In this document: positions 1 to 6,042 of the stretch, piece by piece | How the letters are laid out: each line of letters begins with the position of its first letter | Position numbering within the stretch: the first letter of the stretch is position 1 | Origin: Elusimicrobiota bacterium | GTDB taxonomy: Bacteria; CG03; SLGR01; PWQF01 | DNA: 7,749 nt | Reading direction: 5' to 3' | NCBI GenBank assembly: GCA_003556865.1 | Contig: PWQF01000174.1 | Span: 1 to 7,749, forward strand | Program-made: the position numbers and the translations under genes | The notes under the pieces: generated by a model | Databases searched by the model: none | Seen by the model: the letters and a program-made list of their open reading frames with translations, nothing else | Told to the model about the DNA's origin: nothing

Positions 1-17
1 ATTTTTTCCCTGTTCAT
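1..17 (-). CDS. Possible start of the next gene (partial)
   Basis: An ATG on the minus strand at 15-17 opens a frame (M-N-R-E-K) running off the left edge. A purine-rich AAGGAAAGG lies at 31-39, 13 nt upstream, which is longer than ideal. Only five codons are visible, so neither coding status nor function can be judged. In enterobacteria apaG follows rsmA, but these few residues cannot test that. Confidence 0.25.
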
Positions 18-39
18 ATTTCCGGTTTTTCCTTTCCTT

Positions 40-81
40 TTTTACAAAAGATTTTACAAAAGCCTTTTTTTAATTTGTAAA
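40..81. repeat. TTTACAAA repeats with one inverted copy
   Basis: TTTACAAAAG occurs twice in the same direction (41-50 and 53-62), 12 bp apart. The inverse TTTGTAAA is at 74-81, forming an 8-bp A/T-rich inverted repeat with 53-60 across a 13-nt loop. A further TTTACAAAT lies at 112-120, inside the rsmA end. It could be an operator, a weak hairpin after rsmA, or chance in A/T-rich DNA. It lacks the G/C-rich stem of a classical terminator. Confidence 0.4.
51..81 (-). promoter_or_regulatory. Possible promoter downstream of rsmA
   Basis: The minus strand has TTTACA (76-81) and TAAAAT (51-56), each matching five of six consensus bases but separated by a long 19 bp. It would direct transcription toward the left edge, into the possible gene starting at 17. 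It is built from the same repeated words as the TTTACAAA repeat, so one of the two readings may be incidental. Confidence 0.25.
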
Positions 82-85
82 TATA

Positions 86-853
86 TCAAAAAAGTTTTCT
101 TTTTACAAATTCAGTATTGAGGGCATAAAAGTCCTTAAGCTCAAGTTCCTGGGCCCTTCGGCCCGGGTCAATCCCGCACTCCCTTACAATCTCCGCAGCA
201 AGGGAAGAGGGTATGGAAAAAAAACGGGAAATAGAATTTTTAAGTTTTTTCCTGCGGCTGCTGAAACAGGCTTTAAGGCTGCAGATAAAATTTTGGCCCG
301 GCGGCGGATTTTTTTTAACCATTGATACTACTGCCGACTCTATTTTTGGCGGCGGCGAAAAGTTCTCTTTTCCCACTTTAAACTCAAGCCTTGTTTTTGC
401 AACGCAGGAGCATAAAACAGTTAAGCGGGAGTAGGAACTGTCTCCGGGAGCCGCCGCGGCCCGGCGGGCCGTGGCCAGCGGAAGCATAAAGACCGCTTTT
501 TTCCATTTGAAATCTGTAAGAAGTATCTTCTCCAGTATTTTACCGCATATCTGGTAGGGAAGATTCCCGCATATTTTATGAGGAGCAAATTTTTCTACAG
601 GGGTATGGAGAATATCCCCGTTTATTATTTTAATTTTATATGAGGAATATTTTTCTCTTAAAAAGCGGGCCAGCTCCCCGTCTATCTCAACCGCTGTCAA
701 CCGGCCGCCGCACTCCTTAAGAAACGATGTGAGAAACCCCCTTCCCGGCCCGATTTCAAATATATTTTCATCTTTTTCCGGAGAAAGTAATTCTACTATT
801 TTTTCCGCAACAAGGGGATTATTTAAAAAATGCTGCCCCAGCTTCGTTCTCAT
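86..853 (-). CDS. rsmA: 16S rRNA (adenine(1518)-N6/adenine(1519)-N6)-dimethyltransferase
   Basis: RsmA/KsgA dimethylates two adjacent adenines in the 3'-terminal helix of 16S rRNA, using S-adenosylmethionine, late in small-subunit assembly. The 255-aa length is normal. Visible motifs are LGQHFL at 5-10, FEIGPGRGFLT at 32-42 (SAM motif I), VEID at 55-58, GD at 79-80, the catalytic NLPY at 97-100, FSPPPKIESAVV and SSRRKKLKNSI. The C-terminal RAQELELKDF stretch is the family's usual ending. One oddity: the normally strong MLQKEVxxR motif reads MLPLATARR here, although the protein stays in frame and the same length. The ATG lies 5 nt after the pdxA stop, with AAAGG only 2 nt upstream, so initiation probably depends on coupling to pdxA. 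ErmC-type methylases share the fold, but motif spacing and gene context support RsmA. Confidence 0.93.
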   Translation of the reverse strand: MRTKLGQHFLNNPLVAEKIVELLSPEKDENIFEIGPGRGFLTSFLKECGGRLTAVEIDGELARFLREKYSSYKIKIINGDILHTPVEKFAPHKICGNLPYQICGKILEKILLTDFKWKKAVFMLPLATARRAAAAPGDSSYSRLTVLCSCVAKTRLEFKVGKENFSPPPKIESAVVSMVKKNPPPGQNFICSLKACFSSRRKKLKNSISRFFSIPSSLAAEIVRECGIDPGRRAQELELKDFYALNTEFVKRKLF

Positions 854-858
854 TACCT

Positions 859-1758
859 TTAAAGAGAAACGGCCAGTTCTATTGCTTTTTTCATACTTGA
901 ATGGTCGGCCCAGTGCCCGGGGGGCAGGTCCAGGGCGGGGCCGTGGTCGGGCGAGGTCCTTATAAAAGGAAGCCCCATTGTTAAGTTCACGGAAGGCCCG
1001 TCAAGAGCCTTAATAGCCGGAAGAAGCTGGTCGTGATAAATAGAGACGGCAAAATCGCAGCTGCCGCAAGAGACTTCCTTTAAGGCCTGGGAGGCATTAA
1101 GGGGTCCCCTGACATCAACCCCCCCGTCCCGCAAAAGGTCTGCTGCCGGTTTTATTATTTTTCTTTCCTCCTCCCCTATAAGCCCCCCTTCGCCCCTGTG
1201 CGGATTTAATGAACAGAGAGCTATCCTGGGGGACTTAATATTAAAATATTTTTTCAGGTCGGCGGTTACTCTCCGTATATGTTCCGTAAGTGCGCTCCTG
1301 CTTAAAAATTCCGGAACATCTTTCAAGGGAATATGCCTGGTGAGAAGAGATATTTTAATATTACCTGAAGAGACAAAAGCCATTACCGGGTTTTTAACCC
1401 CGCATCGGGATGCAATATATTCGGTATGCCCCCTGAAACCCTTATGAACACGGTCCACCGCTTCTTTTTGGACCGGCGCAGTTACCAGGGCAGAACCGGG
1501 ATTGCTTAATACCTCATCCATAGCCCTGTCCAGGAAATTAAGCGCATCTTTCCCCGGGTCCCCGGAAGGAGCTACATCTATTATATTTACGGAACCGGCA
1601 TTAAAGCCGCCCCGGGAGGCCTCCCACATAAGGATACCCGAATCACCTATAATATTTATTTTACCCGCTCTCTCCCCCATTTCCCTTAGGGAACCAAATA
1701 TTATGGCGGCCCCTATTCCCCGGCGGTCACCCATACTTATATAAATTTCAGAAGCCAT
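859..1758 (-). CDS. pdxA: 4-hydroxythreonine-4-phosphate dehydrogenase
   Basis: PdxA oxidises 4-phosphohydroxy-L-threonine with NAD. The product decarboxylates to 3-amino-2-oxopropyl phosphate, the partner of deoxyxylulose 5-phosphate in PdxJ-dependent pyridoxal phosphate synthesis. The three metal-binding histidines are recognisable: H142 in TRHIPL, H187 in LNPHRGEGG and H242 in YHDQ. TAPVQKEA (93-100), GHTE (110-113) and GLPFIRTSPDHG (262-273) are also typical. The 299-aa length is a little short but complete. Two signatures differ from what I expect: GDRRGIGAA at 10-18 in place of GDPAGIGPE, and PPGHWAD at 279-285 in place of an AGxGxAD-like loop. The family also includes D-threonate/D-erythronate 4-phosphate dehydrogenases, but the rsmA and surA neighbours favour PdxA. 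A 55-nt gap without a good SD precedes the ATG. Confidence 0.9.
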   Translation of the reverse strand: MASEIYISMGDRRGIGAAIIFGSLREMGERAGKINIIGDSGILMWEASRGGFNAGSVNIIDVAPSGDPGKDALNFLDRAMDEVLSNPGSALVTAPVQKEAVDRVHKGFRGHTEYIASRCGVKNPVMAFVSSGNIKISLLTRHIPLKDVPEFLSRSALTEHIRRVTADLKKYFNIKSPRIALCSLNPHRGEGGLIGEEERKIIKPAADLLRDGGVDVRGPLNASQALKEVSCGSCDFAVSIYHDQLLPAIKALDGPSVNLTMGLPFIRTSPDHGPALDLPPGHWADHSSMKKAIELAVSL

Positions 1759-1764
1759 ATTATA
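1759..1764 (-). promoter_or_regulatory. TATAAT box abutting the pdxA start codon
   Basis: The minus strand has a perfect TATAAT directly followed by the pdxA ATG. No convincing -35 lies 16-18 bp upstream (best TTTTAA). If it were an active -10, the transcript would begin inside codons 1-4 and translation would need Met9. More likely it is simply the A/T-rich, weakly structured initiation region of a gene without a good SD. Confidence 0.2.
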
Positions 1765-1813
1765 AATTTATCTTAGCGGGATTAAAAAGCAAAGAGGGGA
1801 TAGAACCGGCAGC

Positions 1814-2899
1814 CTAGCTGAGGGCCGCCTCCCGAAGCTTTTCTATTTTTGAGGTGAGATCCCGGGGCCTTTTTACCGGCAGAAACCTCTGGTCCCGCGG
1901 CACCTTTATAAAACCGCTTTCCAGGAACCTGGTAAGGTCCCCGCAAATATGCTCAAACTGTATTACCTCCTCCCCGTCTATCTCTTTTTTAACAATATAC
2001 CAGGGCAGGGAAAAAGATTTTTTAAAGCTTTCGGCCTTTATCCAGTACGAATTACAGTTGAATACAGGTATCAGGGACTGGTCAAAATCCGGGGGAAAGC
2101 TAAAACCTTCCACCAGTTGAAGGTGGCCATTCACCAGGGCCGGGGCCCCACCTTCGTCTCCGGGATTTTTAGGAGCAACCTCTGCATTAAGATCTTTGCC
2201 GCTTTCTATATGCATACCCAGAATCAGGGGGTCTATTTTAGCCCCCAGGTTATCAACATTTGAGAAAAATATATGTTTTCCGCCGGAAGAGATGAAATCA
2301 TCAAGGCATCCGCTTTCCCGGAAAGCATAGGGAAAGTCTCCGTGTCCCGGACCGTAAAAGGAATCAGCCGAAGAACCCCCTTTATAAAAATTGCCCTCCG
2401 GAGTTATGCGGGGGGCAATAAACTGGTTAAAGAATTTTATATTATCTTTTCTTTCAAAATAGTTATTTTTTTTAAAATGGTTAACTGTCTTCTCTTCCGT
2501 AGAAAAAGAATTCATTATATAACATTTTACTTTACCTGAAGCCTTAAAAGCATTTCTTAATTTAAGTTCCAGAAAACTTTTAGAATCAAAAACCTCAACA
2601 ACCCCTTTTACCACTCCTCCGAACCGGGTTGCCATACCGCCGTTTAAGACAGCTATACCCAGCTGGCCGTTATCCAGGGCTCTCTTTCCCTTACTGTAAA
2701 GTTTTTTATAGAGCGGGGAATCTTTTTCCGGCAGCGGCGGAAAATTATCCGGGGAGGGGGCCTCAAGGCTTCCGGATATTATATTATCTTCCGGGGTAAA
2801 CTCTCCCCGGCGGAACCGGGTTACAAGCTCTTTAATTTCACTGCGGGGAAAATGATATTTTTCAAGAAGGGAATGTTTTAAATCCATAAATTCAATCAT
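1814..2899 (-). CDS. UDPGP-family nucleotidyltransferase (probable UTP-glucose-1-phosphate uridylyltransferase)
   Basis: It probably transfers a nucleotide from UTP to a sugar 1-phosphate, making UDP-glucose or another UDP-sugar for envelope polysaccharide; the sugar is inferred. The nucleotide-binding signature VLNGGMATRFGG spans 84-95, with K98 and VVE following. This is the eukaryote-type UDPGP/UAP family form, not the GalU form. YGPGHGDFPYAF (182-193) and FFSNVDNLGA (211-220) fit the sugar and metal site of the family. At 361 aa it is on the short side. Two starts are possible: ATG at 2899, which overlaps surA by 8 nt, and ATG four codons later at 2887, just past the surA stop. Neither has a good SD, so coupled translation is likely. 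A UDP-N-acetylglucosamine pyrophosphorylase role cannot be excluded. Confidence 0.82.
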   Translation of the reverse strand: MIEFMDLKHSLLEKYHFPRSEIKELVTRFRRGEFTPEDNIISGSLEAPSPDNFPPLPEKDSPLYKKLYSKGKRALDNGQLGIAVLNGGMATRFGGVVKGVVEVFDSKSFLELKLRNAFKASGKVKCYIMNSFSTEEKTVNHFKKNNYFERKDNIKFFNQFIAPRITPEGNFYKGGSSADSFYGPGHGDFPYAFRESGCLDDFISSGGKHIFFSNVDNLGAKIDPLILGMHIESGKDLNAEVAPKNPGDEGGAPALVNGHLQLVEGFSFPPDFDQSLIPVFNCNSYWIKAESFKKSFSLPWYIVKKEIDGEEVIQFEHICGDLTRFLESGFIKVPRDQRFLPVKRPRDLTSKIEKLREAALS

Positions 2900-3878
2900 T
2901 AAAAAGCGTTATGCGGATATTTGCCTCTTCCCTTAATTCCTGAAGGAACCGGATATAGGCCTCCTCCATCCTCATCTGATATATATGCTGCATAAGCTGA
3001 TTTCTTATCTCTTCAAAAGTTTTTCTTTCCGGGGCCCGGCGGCCTATAAGTTTTATAACGTGGAACCCGAACCTGGTTTCAACCGGAGAGCTTATTTCCT
3101 CAAACTCCAGCTCAAAAGCTGCATCTGCAAAATCAGAAACCATTTCATCCCTGGAAAAATACCCCAGGTCACCCCCGCGGGCCGCAGTGGGACCGTCTGA
3201 ATATTCCCTGGCCAGGTCACTGAAATTATCCGGATTCCGGCGGGCCATTTCATATATTTCCCCGGCGCGGGACGAGGCCTCATCCCTGTTTCTCTCTTCG
3301 GTGGATATAAGTATATGCCTGGCCCTTACCCGTTCCGGCTCCACCATATGCTCCCGGTTTTCCCGGTAAAATTCCCTGGCCTCTTCTTCCGTGGGAGGCG
3401 TCACCCTGTTCTGAACCTTATCTTCTATAAGCTTTATAACTTTTATCTGCTGGGCAACATCGCCCCTGAAAGTATCCCTGGTAAAACCCTGCCTGGTTAT
3501 CTCATCCATAAATTCGGCTTCGGAGCTGAACTGCTGACGGATCTCCTCTATACCCCTGTCTATATCCGCTTCACTTACCGCCACTCCCTCTTCTTCCGCC
3601 GCTTTTTTAAGCAGTATTTCGTCAATCATCCGGTCTAAAATCTCTTTTTTCAGCTCATCTATATTTTCAGCCACTTCATCGCCGGACAAGACAGTTGAAA
3701 ATTCCTGGATAAAAGGCTGGGCCCTCTCCTCCAGCTCTGAACGCATTATGACCTGTCCGTTTACCCTTGCCGCAATACTGTCCAGGGGCTGCCTATCCGC
3801 TCTGAGTGCGGATGTTAAAATAAAGGCAAGCATAATTAAAATAAAGAACGGGCGGGTTTTATTAAATTTAAAATTCAT
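2892..3878 (-). CDS. surA: SurA-like periplasmic chaperone / peptidylprolyl isomerase
   Basis: This is a predicted soluble periplasmic foldase. A signal peptide with lysines, a hydrophobic core (11-21) and small residues near 22-27 has no lipobox cysteine, so the mature protein should be free. The mature N-terminus (about 31-49, LDSIAARVNGQVIMRSEL) closely resembles the SurA N-terminal domain. One rotamase domain runs from about 183 to 275, with RARHILI at 185-191, GGDLGYFSRDEM and FGFHVIKL. E. coli SurA is about 428 aa with two parvulin domains; this one is 328 aa with one, a common form outside Proteobacteria. The symbol rests on the N-terminus and on the pdxA-rsmA neighbourhood. Its ATG lies in the end of the lipoprotein gene (11-nt overlap). 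The only SD-like word, GGAG, is about 13 nt away, so coupled translation is likely. Confidence 0.88.
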   Translation of the reverse strand: MNFKFNKTRPFFILIMLAFILTSALRADRQPLDSIAARVNGQVIMRSELEERAQPFIQEFSTVLSGDEVAENIDELKKEILDRMIDEILLKKAAEEEGVAVSEADIDRGIEEIRQQFSSEAEFMDEITRQGFTRDTFRGDVAQQIKVIKLIEDKVQNRVTPPTEEEAREFYRENREHMVEPERVRARHILISTEERNRDEASSRAGEIYEMARRNPDNFSDLAREYSDGPTAARGGDLGYFSRDEMVSDFADAAFELEFEEISSPVETRFGFHVIKLIGRRAPERKTFEEIRNQLMQHIYQMRMEEAYIRFLQELREEANIRITLFND

Positions 3879-4746
3879 ATTCTATGTTAAGCTCCATTTC
3901 ATCAAGAATGTCATAGTTTACTCTGACATTCAGTTCTCTTTCATATCTTTCAAGCAGCTGATTAAAGACCTGTTTCCTGAGATTTTCCCTTATTTCCTCT
4001 TTAGCCTCTTCAAAATCCCTTCTCCTCCCCTCTCTTCTTCCGGTAAGCTTAATTATATGGTAGCCGTAAGGCGACCTTACTATATCGCTCCTCTCCCCTA
4101 TATTTTCCAGTGAGAATGCCGCATCTTCTATCTGCGGGGCCAGTTCGCTCAGCTCGCCCCTGGAAACATAACCCAGGTCTCCCCCGTTAATGGCGGTTAT
4201 GGTATCAATTGAATGCTCTCTTGCCAGACGCGCAAAACTGGACCCCCTATCCAGAAGGTTGGCCACCTGGCTGGCGGTCTCCTCATCCCTTAAAAGAATA
4301 TGGCTTATCTTGATCTGGCGGGGGCTTTCAAAATCACTCCTCTTTCGTTCGTAATAGTCTCTCACCTGCTTGTCGGATATTTTTATCTCTTCGGTCATCA
4401 GATACCTTACTGCCTCATTTAAAAGGACAGAACGTTTTGCCTCCTCTATTCTCCGGGCCACAGCGGGCCGGGATTTTAAATCAAAATCCCGGCTCTTGGC
4501 AAGCAGGACCTCCTCCCTTATCATTCCCGAAAGGTACTGCCTCTTCCCACCTTCAGAACTTATAAAGCCGGCATAATAGTGAGGAAGCTCTTCAATCCGT
4601 CTCTTGAAATCCGATGCCGTTATTTTGCGGCGGCCCACATGGGCAACTACATCTTCCCGGGTAGAGCACCCCTGCAGAAATACCGGACCTATCAAAAAAA
4701 ATAAGGCAAAAATTTTTTTAATTTTTTTATTCTTAAAATTACTCAT
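3868..4746 (-). CDS. Parvulin-type peptidylprolyl isomerase lipoprotein (PrsA/PpiC-like)
   Basis: This is a predicted membrane-anchored foldase that isomerises prolyl bonds in exported proteins. A lysine-rich N-terminus, a hydrophobic stretch (13-24) and the lipobox LQGC at 24-27 predict cleavage and lipidation at C27, placing the protein on the periplasmic face of a membrane. Residues ~30-140 form a helical SurA-N/trigger-factor-like chaperone region. Residues ~145-235 are a rotamase domain with SHILL at 148-152, GGDLGYVSRGEL at 188-199, and SPYGYHIIKL at 225-234. A charged helical tail to 292 probably packs on the N-terminal part. It resembles PrsA of Gram-positives and the lipoprotein PPIases of many uncultured lineages. 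It overlaps the next, related gene by 11 nt, suggesting duplication. No residue is known to fix its client proteins. Confidence 0.9.
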   Translation of the reverse strand: MSNFKNKKIKKIFALFFLIGPVFLQGCSTREDVVAHVGRRKITASDFKRRIEELPHYYAGFISSEGGKRQYLSGMIREEVLLAKSRDFDLKSRPAVARRIEEAKRSVLLNEAVRYLMTEEIKISDKQVRDYYERKRSDFESPRQIKISHILLRDEETASQVANLLDRGSSFARLAREHSIDTITAINGGDLGYVSRGELSELAPQIEDAAFSLENIGERSDIVRSPYGYHIIKLTGRREGRRRDFEEAKEEIRENLRKQVFNQLLERYERELNVRVNYDILDEMELNIEYEF

Positions 4747-4755
4747 TTTTTCTTT

Positions 4756-4761
4756 TCCTCT
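4756..4761 (-). promoter_or_regulatory. Ribosome binding site of the PPIase lipoprotein gene
   Basis: The minus strand reads AGAGGA, 9 nt before the ATG at 4746. It is the best-placed site in the second cassette and is consistent with this gene being the first of its operon. Confidence 0.65.
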
Positions 4762-4769
4762 GTTAATTT

Positions 4770-4819
4770 TTTATACTAACAAAAAAAGTCCCTATATTCA
4801 AGATAACTTAGTTTTACAA
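4770..4819 (-). promoter_or_regulatory. Possible sigma70-type promoter before the PPIase cassette
   Basis: The only sizeable gap among the first five genes is A/T-rich and carries promoter-like words on the minus strand. TTGTAA (4814-4819) and TATAGG (4791-4796) are 17 bp apart, each matching four of six consensus bases. A second pair, TTGAAT (4796-4801) and TATAAA (4770-4775), has a wide 20-bp spacing. The first pair would give a leader of about 37 nt. A/T-rich DNA yields such matches by chance, so this is tentative. I see no strong terminator hairpin after apgM, and read-through from the first cassette is possible. Confidence 0.35.
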
Positions 4820-4836
4820 CCGGTATTTCCCTTTTT

Positions 4837-6042
4837 TCAGGCCCCGAATTTTTTAAGCCTGCCGGCCTGGGCCAACATAAGCTGCATGGCATCTTTGGCC
4901 ATAAAAGTCCCCAGGTTGCCGGCGGCGCACTGTTTTTCCGAAAAAGAACCGGAAATCCCGTGCCGGGTATATGGGCCGTTAAGTAAAAAGGGGCAGGGAT
5001 GCCAGGAATGAGACTTCATTGCCGCAGGCGTGCTGTGGTCAGCCGTTATGCATAAGACCCCGGGATTAAGAGCCTCTATTCTTAAAAGAAGGCGGTCAAA
5101 CTCTTCAATCACCTTTATTTTTTCTTCTAATTTTCCGTCCTCTCCGTAGGAATCGGTTTTCTTTATGTGGAGATAAAAGAAATCAAAATCATCATAAGAG
5201 TTTTCCAGCTCCTTTATCTCATCCTCCAGGCTCAGCAGGCCCTCCTTTACCTCCATACCTACCAGCCGGGAAAGACCCTTATACATGGGATAAGTGGCTA
5301 TGGCGCAGGCTTTCAGGCCGTAAAGCTCCCCGAAACCCTCTATTTCCGGCGGTTTTGCCATACCCCTCAGAAGACAGGTATTTGCCGGGTGCTCACCGGC
5401 CAGGGCCTTATGCACCTCCCTTATAAACTGGCTGGCTATATCCGCCGCCTTTTGGGACCGGGAGTCAATTGCCTCCACAAACCTTTCCTTTTTTCCGGTT
5501 TCCTGGGGGTCCGCATCCCTGAGATTGCCGGATAATCCTTTTCCGCTGAAAAGTACGACAAACCTGTGCTCTTTGCCCGGATAAACCTTTACCTTTATAT
5601 CCTCCACATATTTTATCTTTTCATTTATCTTTTTACAGAGCCTCTCATTTTCCTCCGTAGGTATTCTTCCCGCCCTGCGGTCCGTAATCAGCCCGTCATC
5701 CGAGCGGGTGGCGAAATTGGCCCGGGCGGCCAGGTCATCGGGTCCCAGCTCAAGGCCTATGCCCAGAGCCTCCAGAACCCCCCTTCCCACTTCGTGCTCC
5801 AGGGGGTCATACCCGAATAGGGATACATGAGCAGGACCGCTTCCGGGAGTGATACCCCTGTCCACGGGTATGGTAAGCCCCAGTTCCGAGGCGGCGGCAA
5901 GAGTGTCCAGGTTTGGGGTCTGTGCCTTCTCCATTGCCGTTTTACCGCTGCTGTCGGGAATATCTCCCACTCCGTCCATTACCGCCAGAATAATCTTTGA
6001 ATCGTTTTTCTGAATAAGTTCTTTTATCTTGTTACCAATCAT
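4837..6042 (-). CDS. apgM: Cofactor-independent phosphoglycerate mutase, archaeal type (aPGM)
   Basis: It interconverts 3-phosphoglycerate and 2-phosphoglycerate in glycolysis/gluconeogenesis without 2,3-bisphosphoglycerate. The protein belongs to the alkaline phosphatase superfamily of two-metal enzymes. At 401 aa it matches the archaeal-type aPGM, not the ~510-aa iPGM. Visible motifs are MDGVGD with D23 as metal ligand, PGSGPAHVSLFGYDP with S68 as likely phospho-accepting serine, GRGVLEALGIG at 86-96, YPMYKGLSRLVGM near 251-263, TDSYGEDG at 296-303, and ADHSTP with D335 and H336, followed by H348. The GRGVxEALG form fits true mutases better than the related proposed homoserine kinases. E301 sits where many relatives have a metal-binding His. 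The ATG has AAGGGG 6 nt upstream and overlaps trxB by 11 nt. Confidence 0.92.
   Translation of the reverse strand: MIGNKIKELIQKNDSKIILAVMDGVGDIPDSSGKTAMEKAQTPNLDTLAAASELGLTIPVDRGITPGSGPAHVSLFGYDPLEHEVGRGVLEALGIGLELGPDDLAARANFATRSDDGLITDRRAGRIPTEENERLCKKINEKIKYVEDIKVKVYPGKEHRFVVLFSGKGLSGNLRDADPQETGKKERFVEAIDSRSQKAADIASQFIREVHKALAGEHPANTCLLRGMAKPPEIEGFGELYGLKACAIATYPMYKGLSRLVGMEVKEGLLSLEDEIKELENSYDDFDFFYLHIKKTDSYGEDGKLEEKIKVIEEFDRLLLRIEALNPGVLCITADHSTPAAMKSHSWHPCPFLLNGPYTRHGISGSFSEKQCAAGNLGTFMAKDAMQLMLAQAGRLKKFGA

Noticed and set aside
3092..3283. A second minus-strand frame inside the SurA-like gene
   Set aside because: It lies wholly within the rotamase domain in another frame and has no family resemblance.
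4777..4836. Rho-independent terminator after apgM
   Set aside because: A run of seven Ts on the minus strand follows only a 4-bp possible stem (AAGT/ACTT), too weak to call.
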